Positions 22,564 to 34,469 of a stretch of 64,000 nucleotides of DNA are shown piece after piece. Below the pieces are notes generated by a model. That model searched no databases and had not been told where the DNA came from. It was given only the letters and a program-made list of their open reading frames with translations. This DNA is from Siphonodentalium dalli (Eukaryota; Mollusca; Scaphopoda; Gadilida; Siphonodentaliidae), in assembly GCA_032622095.1 (NCBI GenBank), contig CP136064.1:143735954-143799953 (forward strand), written 5' to 3'. The number at the start of each line of letters is the position of its first letter. Position 1 is the first letter of the stretch. The translations under genes were made by a program, and so were the position numbers.

Positions 22564-23147
22564 CTTTGATTAGTCGACAACTCAAGATGAGGAATGACGA
22601 AATGCCTTCACACCATTCCTCTTCAAAACAATCTGATCAGAATTATCTTTAAGGTACTCAATCCGATTAAGCACTCCTAAATTACTATTTCTTTGGCTTC
22701 GGGGGTAAAAAATATTTGATTCGAGTCGAGGAACCCACCCTTCAGAGTGATCAGATATAAATTTTTTAAATGTGTTAATTTTTGGAGATGTGGGCCACTT
22801 CCATGTATCAAACGGACAAATTGCGGGTGTAAGATGGATAACTCTAAAATCAAGTGATTATTATTGTTAATAATAACTTTATTTTAGAGTTATCCATCTT
22901 TATATACCCGCAATTTTTCCGTTTGAGACATGGAAGTGGCAACATCTCCAAAAACACGATTTCAAAAATCGATATCTGATCACTCGACTCTAATCACATT
23001 GTTTATCCCCGAAGCCAAAGAAATGGTAATTTAGGGGTGCTTAATCGGATTGAGTACCTTAAAGATAATTCTGATCAGATTGTTTTGAAGAGGAATGGTG
23101 TGAAGGCATTTTGTCATTCCTCATCTTGAGTGGCAGACTAATCAAAG
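22564..23147. mobile_element. 584-bp palindromic element
   Basis: Outer ends CTTTGATTAGTC and GACTAATCAAAG are inverted, and the arms stay complementary over most of their ~290 bp, through CTCAAGATGAGGAATGAC, CTTTGGCTTCGGGGGTAAA and AACTCTAAAATCAAGTG-like words, to a centre near 22868. No coding capacity and no clear target duplication. Related fragments occur at 206-492, 24955-24985 and 27790-27890. Transposon family not assigned. Confidence 0.85.
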
Positions 23148-23274
23148 CCATGGAAATTGTCAAAACTATGTCATATCTCACAGCCTGATGCTTACTTTTA
23201 AAATCATGTAAAATTTCCATGAGTACATTTTGTTCTCATATGTAAGTTTATCTTTTATAACAATTGTGATATAA

Positions 23275-23657
23275 CCCTTTACCCAACAAACCGGCCAAAA
23301 CAAGCTTCAACAGCCTAAAATATCTTGGGTCTGTCTCAATAAAACCATACAAATATGGATATCATTGGAACCGGCTCATTGACCACATTGTGATGGTTAT
23401 AGTTATGCCATGTGCCAATGCATTCTCTTATATATGCGAGTCGACCATAGGTCGCCTCGCATATATAAGAGAATGCATTGGCCTAAAAAAAATCTTTTTT
23501 TTAGCACTTTTTACCATTTTTTCTTACATTCTTTAACAATTTTATAATTTTTAATGTGTTAAGCCAATGCATTCTCTTATATATGTGAGGCGACCTATGG
23601 TCGACTCGCATATATAAGAGAATGCATTGGCACAGGGCCGTTCTGTTGGATAAAGGG
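23275..23657. mobile_element. piggyBac-like MITE, 383 bp
   Basis: CCCTTTACCCAACA start after ATAA (23271-23274, a degraded TTAA) and TGTTGGATAAAGGG end before TTAA (23658-23661). Same two hairpins as 21333-21755 (about 23407-23479 and 23565-23635), with a different core. No transposase. Confidence 0.88.
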
Positions 23658-23661
23658 TTAA

Positions 23662-25379
23662 AGGACTGTTTTGCGAAGTTATTGGCCGTTACCAATTATA
23701 TTTCCAGAGATGTTTTTTTTTTTGGGTCCCTGTAAAATTTTATTTTTCGCAGAAACGATTTTGAAGCCCAGCAACGATATGGATCGTCTTCACAAATAAG
23801 ACTGAGTTGGTAATAATATTATATCTGTTCTACATCCTCTAACATTAACGTCCTTCTGTCTGGTATGAAATAATCACAAATGCAATCCACAATTCAAAGA
23901 AAATTACAAAGTACATCTGGTGTTTTAGGGCCTGATATGTCATGGTTAAATGAGGCATGAAAATAAACATTTGTCTCGTTCACGAATAACATAATTTTCA
24001 GTATCTACTTAATAACACTAGATAGTAGATATTCTTTTTATAAATGCGTTTCAAAAATATTTGCAAATTTGCCATTTAAAACAATGTTTTCACAATCACT
24101 TTGAATCGATGTATCAAAGCCAACAGTAGATCGCTGCATGGTTTACTTCACCATCCGCAGAACAGAGAAATATTTCCCGTATTCTTCTGTTTATTTCCGC
24201 CATAATTGTGTCGAATTTCAACATAAATTAATTTTTTATTATAACTATATAACAACAGTGAAGGATAACTGATAACTGATTCGTGAATATTTTGAAATAT
24301 CTGGCAGCCCATTGGTACATGCAAGTAAATCAGTCGCAGCTCGAGCTAGTGTGAAAGAGAAAACTTCTATATCCCCTTATGGGAGATGTTGAAAATGATT
24401 TAATCTCAATTTTTTTGAGAAATCACCATTGAGCATACAATAAAAGATGAAAACTGAATTATCCACAAAAAATTACAGATGGTATGCAAGTACTTACAAC
24501 TTATTCTCGATGTCTTGAGTGCAGAGACTGGTAAGGAGATGGTGTAGCCAGTTCATTAGGACAAAGTCAGTGTCTGTGGGTTCTTTCTGATGTTCTGATT
24601 TGAGCTTTCTATTTGTCGATCAGTTCAACAAGTTCACCTGACAGGTAGGGAGGGGGCTTCAAGCACCAGAATTTTCCTGTGTAAAGGTCAGTAAAAGTTT
24701 GATAATCAAACGTTCAGAGCAATACAATATTTGAATAAAAAAGACATCAACGGGGCAATTCCGGTTTAAATTTCTGGGACGAGTCAAAATTAATATTATA
24801 CCCCAATGCTTAAACGGACATTATAGCTTGTTCAAACCATCTCAAAATGTACTTATGCAGAATATTTATGAACAAACAGTGTTGGCGCTGGTTCAGAAAT
24901 CGTTGTGCCAAAACTCTGGCCATTCGCAATATTTTTCGGGCCATTTTAAAGGTACCATTTTAAAGGTACTCAATCCGATCAGATGGTCCCATAGCAAAGT
25001 TCCAACATTTCTTCAAAATACGCTTTAGTTATCAGAATCGATTAATTATAACACAAAATGCTAACCTGTAATGATAGATGCAAATTATCGTGACCAATGA
25101 AGGACTCTACTCACAAGTTGGTATGATTGTTGCTTATATGATTGACATTCGGTCGATGGGGATAAAGACAAATCCAGTCTATTTTACCACAATGTTTTTT
25201 CCACCCATATTAACCAAATACTTTGCAAATCACAGATATCATGTACGAATAAAATTCTCTAATGTATCTCTCCCTGTATTTAATATGTTCAGTGAATGCA
25301 TCGTCCCATCTGAGATATGTCGCCATTCTTCTTGGTCACCCTTTGCTACCATTGTGGTCAAAATTATAACAACATTCAC
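23662..25379. other. No gene recognised
   Basis: A 111-codon ATG frame at 25078-25413 has hydrophobic patches but no motif I know, and it runs into the TIR element at 25380, so I do not support it. A short match to the palindromic family lies near 24955-24985 (AAAGGTACTCAATCCGATCA). Confidence 0.35.
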
Positions 25380-27236
25380 CAGGGGCCTATACTATAGAAT
25401 ACAATTTTTGTAATATCAGCGTTAATTTGTGATTTACAAATTTTTTAATACATATTTTGTGTTCTATAGTATTCGACTGTATTTCTATCAGTGTATTTCT
25501 TTCATTGTAGATTGAAACTCAACATATGCCCAAAACTCTTTATATGCAAAATACATTGACATGCAATGACTTATATGATCTTTTTTGGCGAACCATCTAT
25601 ATACCGGGATTCACTTGACCGGAAAATCTTTGCATTTGGTGGAGAAAAAGGGGGCCTGAAAGTTTCATCTGTTCATGTTTTCATAGTACTCGAACGCTAC
25701 GGCTTTGTAATATGTAAAAATTCGCAATACGGAATGATAAAGTACGGGCTAAGCGGGTTCTATAGTACAGCGATAATAATATTTTTGTAAAAATTCCGTA
25801 TTAGATTACAACGGCATAGGCTACATAATTGATTTTTCACGCCGTGACCACGACGATGATCCGTGCGGATAATTTTGAGTGCGATTAGCTGGGTACATGT
25901 TCTTTGTAATGCAGTCACGGAATCTCAATTGTTAACCCATTGAGGTGGTTTACGCTCAATGGAGTTGAAAGGAGATTTTAATTATGAACGGAATTAAAGA
26001 GTTAAAGTTGTGGGGCTTGGGCTCAAAACGTATAAACGATCTTTGTGCGAAGGTACACGGATACGCAGTGAATCGGGGGTGGTGGCATTTCGTGTTGAAA
26101 CAGTTATTGATAATTTCAGGCTAAGTTGCGTTAAGAATCAGTGGACCCCAAATATTTACCATGACATTATGAAACATATTTGAACCGCATGGCATTTGTG
26201 TGCTCAAGAAGTTTGCATTCATCTTGTGGTCTAAACAATTTAATTTGGCCAATAGTGCCGCACAGAATGTTCCATGAGTGAATTCTTTGAAAAAATCGGG
26301 GTCTCATGATCCTTAACTTACCAATTTAGTAGTGCGTGTTGGTTATAAACTAAATGTCATATGTTGACCTAAATTCAGCCGCTTAGTTGGGTATAAATGG
26401 AATGTACCATTAATTAGGTATAGTTTAAGTAGATGGTGCTATATATTTGTTTTAAAATCGAGGTTGGATGTCCCCGGAGACCCTGGACGAGGGAGTGTTC
26501 GTCCACATTGGAATTTCCAAATGAACACCCATCCTTGACACAGGTCGAAAAAACCAAGTCAGAGAACAGCCATCGCACCCCATCATGGGTTTGAATTTTC
26601 CCAGATGCATTGTACCTCAACCTTTTCAACTATTAAGGTCTAGATGTTCCCACTTCTAATATTTCAGCCGCTGTCCCAGCCCTAAGCTAGCTAGACAAAT
26701 CAGGTTCCATCCTTGGTAATATTGCTATATAAAGTTGATGTGGCCATTTGAAGGGCAACCGATATGTGTGCTTGCCGATCCTTTTCGAAAAACCGTTAAT
26801 TTCAAATGTTTCATGTTACATGTTTATGTAACATAAACCATCTGAAAATGGTAAATATTCCATACGATACCGAAGGAATTACTTTTCATCGTGCGCAATT
26901 GTGGTCAAAATAACCCAAGTATCGGAAACTAGTCACACATTATGTACCTTTATTCATCAACTAAATCACTCACCAACTGACACAAATAGGCATTGCCATA
27001 TCATTAGCATATATCATTAGAGTAATTTCCCTTGATAAAATCACAAATGTTTAGATGTGCGTTTGACGAACGGTGGTCGATAGTACTCGATTTGCCGTCT
27101 TTTTGTGATTTACAAGAAATCGCGTTAGCTGCTAGATTACAGTGGTCCATAGTACTCGACACCTTTTGTACGGCTCAAATAAGGCTCAAATAAGCCTGCT
27201 ATTACAAAAAATGTATTCTATAGTATAGGCCCCTGG
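25380..27236. mobile_element. TIR element, about 1.86 kb, non-coding
   Basis: CAGGGGCCTATACTATAGAA at the left (continuing ...TTTTTGTAATA) is the reverse complement of the right end near 27200-27236. The TIR is about 36 bp with two mismatches. Words such as TATAGTATTCGA and ATAGTACTCG recur near both ends (25470, 25685, 25765, 27080, 27150). CAGGG termini suggest hAT, but I find no convincing 8-bp target duplication. The frame at 25566-25790 is not recognisable. Confidence 0.75.
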
Positions 27237-28596
27237 CCACAGCGTAAACAAATCGTGTAATGGACTAATCGTAGTCTAATTTCACCCAGGAATATCCCAT
27301 GTCTTTCTTTTTGAGCAAATTTACAATTTAGAGTTATGCCTCTTGATTCGAATTGATGTGTCAAAATCAATGACTGATGATCTGATTTCCCTGGTGAAAT
27401 TTCAAGGCATACAACATGCCACTAATATGGCTGCATTTGTGGGTAGTCATCAATTATTTAAGATGGTTATACTTGTCACAATTGCCCAAATATCCGGTAC
27501 ATTATTAGATACAAGTATTAGATATGTCTAGTATTAGATATGTAGAGTATTAGATATGTCGATGGACGCAATGCCACGCAAACAGAACATCGGTCAATCG
27601 CGATTGACATTGTGCGAGGAATATTCTCGGACCCGAGGCCAGTGGGTAGGAGCACGCCTTAAATATTTTTTAAGGGCGAATGAGGTGCACGCGAGCAATT
27701 GCTTATGAAGAGGCCTGATCACCATGTATGGAATATTCAATGTATAGAAAATAAATTTATTTAAAATATAAAAATGTAATAGCTCTGAGATTTGTTTGGT
27801 GGGTTCCTCAACTAAAATATTTTTCACCCTGGCCAAGCCAAAGAAATAGTACATGTAATTAGGGGTGCAAAATTGGAAAGTTTATCTTTAATACTTGGAA
27901 ATTGTACAATAGCCATGCAAAAAGATGATGAATTTTGATGTTATACATGAGTAGCATGAGGTGAACGATTAATAATGGCAAACAGCGATGTGAATTTGGG
28001 GAACACTGCCATTTCATTTCAAATAAAAGTTGCAGCACTTTGAATGAAGTAATAATGCCCATGCAATTCAATCATTTAGTACCTAGATGATGACATCGGT
28101 AGCTTGTTTTTTTATGCACATGCATTTTCCATATTTTGTGGTGTTGCATAAAACTTACCAGCTCATGCAGTCTCCAGAATGGATAATATAAATAAGATTG
28201 TAACACCTTTATATACTTGTAACATTTATCGCGCCGCAGCCAAAACCAAGCTGTCCTAAATTTCCTAACTTGAAAACTACAAATTGTTATCACAAAAGAC
28301 AAGTTGTGTCAAAAATCTTCATCAAAATTTTCAAGTCAAGAAGAATAGAACACAAAACTATTTGTCTTCCCTCCAAATTAACTGCCAGGCAAGTGACAAG
28401 TCCTGAATTCTAGCCAAAACCAATGAAATGAAAGTCACTTGACTCTAGCCAATGAGAAAAAAGTCACTCGTCTCCAGCCAATGAGAATCAGCATAGGTGA
28501 GTTGTTATTCAGGGGAATTGTGTTCTGAACTTCAAATCATGCAACTGTGACTTGAGTGCATGTGTGTGTGAGACAGAAAATCATTAACCTGGCTAA
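27237..28596. other. No gene; small repeats
   Basis: AGTATTAGATATGT occurs three times in 27515-27560. 27790-27890 is a diverged fragment of the 584-bp palindromic family (GTGGGTTCCTCAACT, AGCCAAAGAAAT). 28425-28490 has two CCAGCCAATGAGAA-like words about 29 bp apart; they resemble CCAAT boxes, but no gene follows. Confidence 0.4.
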
Positions 28597-28702
28597 TTAT
28601 TGTAGTGAACTGTAGTAAACAAACTGACCAGTGACACCTGGTGACAAGGATTGTAGTAAACTGCAGTGAGCAAACTGACTGGTGACACCTGGTGACAAGG
28701 CG
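28597..28702. repeat. Two-copy ~53-bp tandem duplication
   Basis: TGTAGTAAACAAACTGACCA then GTGACACCTGGTGACAAGG is repeated as TGCAGTGAGCAAACTGACTG then the same tail. Confidence 0.8.
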
Positions 28703-29179
28703 GGTCAGATTATGAAGTGGCATACACGCGTCAGTAAGCCCATCCTCGAAGATAAGCCCAGTCTGGGTTTTTAACCATGAACAAAACATGGGTGGTCCTC
28801 GTACAGTAGATAAGCCCACCCCCATTCCTGAGTATTTGGAAGGTGAATACAATCATAATATGTCCCTATCCTGTAGAATAGGAGAAGATACTCAAGCACA
28901 TCTTTTATTATTTTTTCCAGTTGTTTTTCTTAAATTATAAAGATGTATAATAGTATTGTTGTGAATTATACACATCTTATTCTATTCTTTAATAGTTGTT
29001 GGATCATGAATCAAAGAGGTATCAATTTAATAAAATCAAAGGTGTCACTTATTGTTGACACCTCTATCAGAGTAAATTCAATGGGATGTGGAGTAATGAC
29101 TTTGTTTTTGTAGGATCCTTTGATAATGCAGAAGAGTGACCTGTCGTGTTTTTATAAGAATTAATAGCTTGATTAATAA
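28703..29179. other. No gene seen
   Basis: AT-rich sequence; the minus-strand 106-codon frame at 28532-28852 spans the duplication above and has no known motif. Confidence 0.35.
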
Positions 29180-29960
29180 GGCCAAAGAAAAAAGATACTA
29201 TGTTTCCGTTTACTGTTTTTACCACTAATGCTCATAAATATTGATGATCTTTAGTGTGCAAAACACATGGTTTCTAACATATATCATTGTGAAAATTGAC
29301 CACAAAGTGACAGCTGTCTGAGCCTGTCTCAAAAGCCCCAGGTGTGTGATGGGTTGTGGATTGATGGGCATACATTTTGCAATTTTAATTTCCTGAGTGG
29401 AACTCCTGCCTGCTTTATGTCTTGTTTGGGACTTATGGAACACTATGAACAGACATGGTGGGTGTGTATCTGTATATATACATGTATAGAGGTTATCACC
29501 ACATATGTTAGGGGTATAGCTACTGTTTCCAAAAACCAGGCATGCTCGGTGGGCGGGCTACCCCCAGACAATGGGATGTAGTCGTCACAATACAAGTACG
29601 GTATAATGGCCGTATTATTGGTAAAATTCTGATAAAAAGTTAGTGACATAAATTTCGTACCAATTAAGTTTATAGCCAAATTTATGAAAATGTGGTATGT
29701 GAATAATAAAAAACATACTTAAGCATGAAGTAAGTTTGATTTTTTATCAATCTTAATGTATATTTCCAGTGTTGATCAAGTTAAAATACTTTCCCCACAG
29801 CACGGGTTGGCATTTTATGTCACTTTGGTTGAGGTAGTTCAATATTTCTGCAGCTGGATAAAAAATATCGAAATAAAATAAAAAATAAAAATTTCCCTAC
29901 CTACCTACCCTAATTTTTTCGCTCTGTTACCGGAAACATACAATCTTTTTTTTTATGGCC
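29180..29960. mobile_element. TIR element, copy 1 (inverted copy at 61804-62727)
   Basis: Ends GGCCAAAGAAAAAAGATAC and, inverted, GGCCATAAAAAAAAAGATTG, both followed by TATGTTTCCG. Nearly the whole body is repeated, in opposite orientation, at 61804-62727, with the two copies clearly alignable through GCATGCTCGGTGGGCGGG-type and CTACCTACCCTAATTTTTTC words. Copy 2 has about 130 bp extra and lacks about 33 bp next to one end. No convincing reading frame survives in both copies. Target duplication unclear (possibly TAAT). Confidence 0.85.
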
Positions 29961-30635
29961 TAATCATTATTGTAACTAAATTAACTTGTGAACTCATCAT
30001 ACAGCCCTATTGTGTATACAAATTAATCCCAAAATGTACAACTTCATACAAAATTATTCCAAATGAAAAGAACTGTCTATCACTGTTTTTGGTTATTATC
30101 ATATGATTTTAAATTCTTTATAATATAAATAAAACACATTATAATTTGTATTCAATACAAAAATATATGGTATTGGTATAAAATATGATGGTAGGTTGCA
30201 CCTGAAGGCCAACAGAAGTTTTGCACAGGGGGTTCCTCGTGAGTAAGCCCAGTACCCACTTTTTGAGCAAAAACGTGCACGAGCCCCCGGGCTTACTGAC
30301 GGGTGTATACGGGAGCATCTCGATCTGCCGACAGCTATTGTTTCCGGGGGTACCTGCACGAGGTGGCAATAATCCATTACTTCAATCATTTGCCGCTTAT
30401 AGTCTATTCCTCTTTTCTTTTGGTGTTTTAATGGATTGTCCTCTCTTTTTGTATGTTTTTAATGATTTGTCAATTTGGGAACTTGGGTTTTGGAACCTTT
30501 GGTGCTGATTCAATGTTGATGTCAGGACATAATCTGTCATATTTTATTTATCTATTTATGCAAAATAATTAATAAAATACATACAAGGAGATAACAAACA
30601 TATAACAAATACACCACAATACTATAACAAAAAGC
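29961..30635. other. No gene recognised
   Basis: Several overlapping frames around 30099-30508 lie on both strands over a GC-richer patch with CCCCGGGCTTACTGACGGG; none has a recognisable domain. Confidence 0.35.
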
Positions 30636-31646
30636 TCAATGGCGAACTAATTTAGCGATTGAATCTAAGTATTCTACAATGTCGATCTCGTTTTCCCTGA
30701 ATATTCTCTTGAACGCCCGATATTTTCTTCTCTGTGGTTGAACTCTACCGCCAACAGTCAATTGAAGTATCGTCGATTCTGTATAGGCTTGTACTTTTTT
30801 AATGTGGTCGATCATGACGAATATGTTTGGTTTTGAAGCTGCTATATAACCTTGAAGCTTTCTGTGCCACCCTTCGACGTGGTTTGTGGTCCGGGGGCCG
30901 GTTGTATTATCGTGATTCCACTGCACAGTCATAATCGGAAAACTTTGTCACGCGGTCGTCGATTTGGCGGTCTGTTGTTTCCATGTATTCTTCCCATTCT
31001 AACAGTACATTGAGCCAAGCATCGCTCAACTGGTCGACGGGGACGAATGGTAAGGCGATGGCACGTATGCACTGGCTGTAGTGAAACATGCACCCTTTGA
31101 GTTGCGTTGTTGGAAATATGTCTTTAATCGCGTTCTGTGCCGCTTTCTCGTAGTCTCGACAGGACTCCATACACAAGTGGCAACATCTTGTTGTCGACGA
31201 ACGCATGTATCGTGTACATCTGATGGTAGAGATTCGGACTCTTGTCGAAGGTACCGTCGCAGAACCAGGTGTCGGCGTCTTGAAGAAATTGTAGATTGCT
31301 GGCTGTCGCGAATATCATGATGTCGTTGTCTCTTTCTGACGATAGCAGGAAAACTTCGCCGGTGGTTGTTGTTGCGTATCGTTCTGGTATTTGTATCTCG
31401 GTTCTCGCTTTTGGCAACTTTGGCTTCGTTATAAGAATTTGAAATAAGAAAATGCATGTGTCGTACCTGGTCAGAATCAGCTAGATGGTTGTGTTGACTC
31501 ATTGAAGAACTAACTATCTCGTTCTTTGTCTTGATGGTGGCACCACAGCCATTCTTACAACACACCAAGTGGACATTCTCATATCGACGTGAAGTCGTTG
31601 AAAACGAGGTGTTTGTCTCCTCGACCGTTGGGGATGAAGAATACAT
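30636..31646 (-). pseudogene. FLYWCH/MULE transposase-like gene, frameshifted
   Basis: Four consecutive minus-strand segments in changing frames read as one protein. 31646 to about 31430 is FLYWCH-like (CCKNGCG then SQHNH: paired Cys and HxH). About 31425 to 31215 has DTWFCDGTFDKSP and YTIHAFVDNKMLPLVYGVL, the start of a MULE transposase domain. About 31195 to 30925 has DYEKAAQNAIKDIFP and KGCMFHYSQC, its middle. About 30928 to 30636 has TTNHVEGWHRKL, its end. Breaks: a one-base change near 31415-31430, a deletion with frame change near 31200-31165 (roughly 20 residues short of family spacing), and a one-base change in a T run near 30935. FLYWCH-MULE proteins are Mutator-like transposases or their domesticated relatives; the breaks point to a dead copy. 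Introns are a less likely explanation. Confidence 0.8.
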
Positions 31647-32314
31647 TTACTTGAGAACTTGCCATGATGAAGATAGAACATTGAATATGCTCAACTTTGG
31701 AGAGACATGGGGTTTTTATAGCTCAATACGATGCAACAACAACATTGCAAACGGGAGCTGGGCAAACTGTTATTTAATTAATACAGACTATAGGCGCGAC
31801 GCTCACACCTTGCCGGCGCTATTTTTGCAGGCTCGTCGGCAAAGTGAGAATAAGCGTGTATACAGTACCAGACAGTGCAAAATATATATATTAAAGATGG
31901 ATTTTCTTTTCATATAACAATTTTGAAATATATATGTGGGTATAAAATAATAAATATGAATTGATCTGACCTCTGTCTTGATCTTGCATATACTAGTAAT
32001 CAGCATATTAATGGTTTGTCATCATAAGGCATGACACCATGATTGCACAAGCTCTCCCTTTGGAATGCTGGGCACCTGCTGCTAATATGTTCCTCACACA
32101 ATGCAACCAAGTAGATCTCTGTAGACAAGCAACAAGCATTTAATAATAAATTTGATTAACGGATACTGAGGAGTAGTTATTTGATTCATATTTAATTATT
32201 ATTTACCGATGTCAGGTAATATAAGGTTCAATAAAAAGCATCGGTAAGGCCGTTCGCTAACCCACAATTGATTGCATTTCTGGGGTACTACAGCATCTAG
32301 TTAAAGTTGAAATA
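31647..32314. other. No gene recognised
   Basis: Upstream side of the MULE remnant. I looked for Mutator terminal repeats and saw none. The plus frame 31531-31917 is antisense to the remnant and not gene-like. Confidence 0.35.
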
Positions 32315-32450
32315 CAGTAACACCCTAAATAATCGACTTCTCAGTGAGAGCTTTCCGATGAATGGCAACAAGCCATATTTCCGACTAAATCCTGAAAAGT
32401 TACCCATAATTCTGCTGTGGTTAAGGAGTCGATTATTTAGGGCTTTACTG
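32315..32450. mobile_element. pogo-like MITE, 136 bp
   Basis: TA at 32313-32314 and 32451-32452; begins CAGTAACACCCTAAATAATC and ends GATTATTTAGGGCTTTACTG. The left half is deleted to about 28 bp while the right half (GAGAGCTTTCCGATGAATGG onward) is complete. Confidence 0.87.
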
Positions 32451-32849
32451 TACCTGAAAATATATGAACGAACTTCTAGTACATTTTTTTGTGTGTATGA
32501 AAGATATTTATATGAATTTGATTATGTGAGTCAAATATTATAGTCAGCTTTTAACCCTTTGAACCCCGACGTCCTGAACGTTAAATGGTCCCAACCCGAG
32601 GCGCCTGACATTATATAGTGTTCCGACGATGTAACTCATAATGCTCTTAACTCGGACGTATATATATACATGTATACATGCTCAACTATACACAATCTAC
32701 TATGCTAACTGAACTATGTCACAAGGTATTTCAACGTGACAGTCCCTTGTTCAATATACATGAAGATTATATTGCGGCTCCCTTTGGTCACGCTATATAT
32801 TTATAACGAAATTCTTATCATTTCTTATCATTTGCCAGCTACGATAAAT
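32451..32849. other. No gene; possible piggyBac-like terminus at 32553
   Basis: TTAACCCTTTGAACCCCGAC at about 32551 resembles a piggyBac-type end. A similar inverted word, GGGTTCAAAGGG followed by CTAA, is at 45185-45200. I do not pair them with confidence. Confidence 0.3.
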
Positions 32850-33190
32850 GGCGTTTCTCAAAATGCTCCTCTGAGTATGCGCGAAGAAACAGACCCCGTC
32901 TCCAATTTGGCTGCTAAAATCAGAGGTATGAACATGTGACTCATTCGCGCAAAGTACAAGCACAATTCTAGTTAATTTGTGCTTTGATCGCGAAATTTCT
33001 AACGAAATACTTCCCCTTCCCAGACGATAAAAAGCCTTTTTTTTTCTCAAAATATGCCTCTGTGCATGCGCGAAGAAAAACCATCTGTCATCAATTTGTC
33101 TATGAAAGTAAAGTGGATAAACATGTGACACATGTTTGCAAAGTAAAAGTACAACTCTAGTTGATATGTGCGTTTATTGTGCTGTAATTT
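32850..33190. repeat. Two-copy tandem repeat, spacing about 188 bp
   Basis: TTTCTCAAAATGCTCCTCTG at about 32854 recurs as TTTCTCAAAATATGCCTCTG at about 33042. Both are followed by TGCGCGAAGAAA, a CCGTCTCCAATTTG/TGTCATCAATTTG pair, GAACATGTGAC/AAACATGTGAC and CAACTCTAGTTGATATGTGC-like ends. Confidence 0.75.
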
Positions 33191-33198
33191 CGTGTCAA

Positions 33199-33258
33199 CA
33201 CTGAAAAAAACAACTTAGTCATAGCCTTCGTCAACCCGTAACTTAAGTTATTTTTTAC
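33199..33258. mobile_element. Left stub of the element hit by the Gypsy insertion
   Basis: Starts CACTGAAAAAAACAACTTAG and runs through CATAGCCTTCGTCAACCCGT to the retrotransposon. The matching inverted end, GACTAAGATTTAGTTTTCAG followed by TG, is at 45087-45109. The two pieces (33199-33258 plus 43592-45109) would make one host repeat of about 1.58 kb before the insertion. The TIR is short (CACTGAAAA) and the pairing is an inference. Confidence 0.5.
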
Positions 33259-33261
33259 TAA

Positions 33262-34455
33262 TAAAGCCCTATGGAATTCGTAACTCGGCTATACATAGTA
33301 TGTCGCTCAGTCGGTCTAACCAATAGTTCACACGAGATATCTCAATCCCGATCCATAGAGTTTTATACATTTATATATTAAGAATAATGTCTCCCACGCT
33401 TCGTAACTTGTGAGTTTCTGATGTAGGGGCGTTGGGGTGCATAATGAGAAGATGTATACATTACATTCTGTATTCTGTTAATCTCAATGAATCACAATCT
33501 GAACAGCACACTGACACATGTATAGTATGACATCGATGAGACGTATATATGATGATTGATCATGCAACATGCTGGACGTACACCACAGGCACAGAACAAA
33601 TGAATAATGATGGATGAGATCTAATCTCTGCTATCTCCATGATTCCATTCCAAGTATTCCAAGAAATTACCCTAGAATATAAAATTCACTAATCCAACAC
33701 AAAGTATAAAAGAATATGGGAAAGAGAAATACCTTCCAATACAAATAATATATTAACCATTTCCATTGTTATTGGAAATGAAAACCAAACTGTATATAAA
33801 TATATAAAGGCTCCAGAATGGAGACTTCCCATAATGCAACTTTCTATGTTGTTGGAAGTTTTATAAAAGAGTAAAATATAAAATAACACAAAAAGGGAAT
33901 GATTACTGGTTACCATTTATATAGTGAACCATCCATATGGAAAGGGACTTACTTAGTTATGGATGGACACAACTAAAGATGAATAAATATATTGGACGAA
34001 ATTGGGTTAAAATATCACAATACACAATCAACGAATTGGTACATAAAACACATATTAAACTTACCAATTCGAAATGATTTAGGTCCTGGATGTTTTAATA
34101 ATAGTAATAGCGTTCCATTTTACTTAAACCTACATTGTAGTTTAGTAAAGATAAAATATACTTTATGATTTAAACATAACTGTTTTCAAAACGTTCCGTT
34201 TGATTATTCTGCACTATCTTATTTTAGCGGGAAAGATTACTACGCGGTAATGCGTTAATTTAGTTATTGGGCTGGTTTATATTTGGATTGGGATTGGGCT
34301 AAAAGATAAGAACAAGACAGTCAAGTGAGTTAAGAGTGCTAGGTTGATTAGACAGATTATTAGGTTTAAAACAAATAAGTAATAAGCATGTATAAAATAG
34401 AATTAGTATAATTCCTACAAAACTTACTTATGCATGTAAATATATCACCGTCACA
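33262..34455 (-). repeat. 3' LTR of the Gypsy element
   Basis: In element sense it begins TGTGACGGTGATATA and ends GGGCTTTA. The polypurine tract adjoins it at 34456. A 75-codon frame (33689-33916) is the same in both LTRs simply because they are near-identical; it is not supported as a gene. Confidence 0.95.
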
Positions 34456-34469
34456 TTCTCCCCCCTCTT
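34456..34469 (-). promoter_or_regulatory. Polypurine tract
   Basis: In element sense AAGAGGGGGGAGAA directly precedes the TG of the 3' LTR. This is the usual position and composition of the plus-strand DNA primer, and it fixes the LTR edge at 34455. Confidence 0.92.

Noticed and set aside
25078-25413. 111-codon ATG frame
   Set aside because: No recognisable motif, and it crosses into the TIR of the element at 25380.
33689-33916. 75-codon frame present twice (also 42825-43052)
   Set aside because: Both copies are inside near-identical LTRs; identity is due to the LTR, not to coding constraint.
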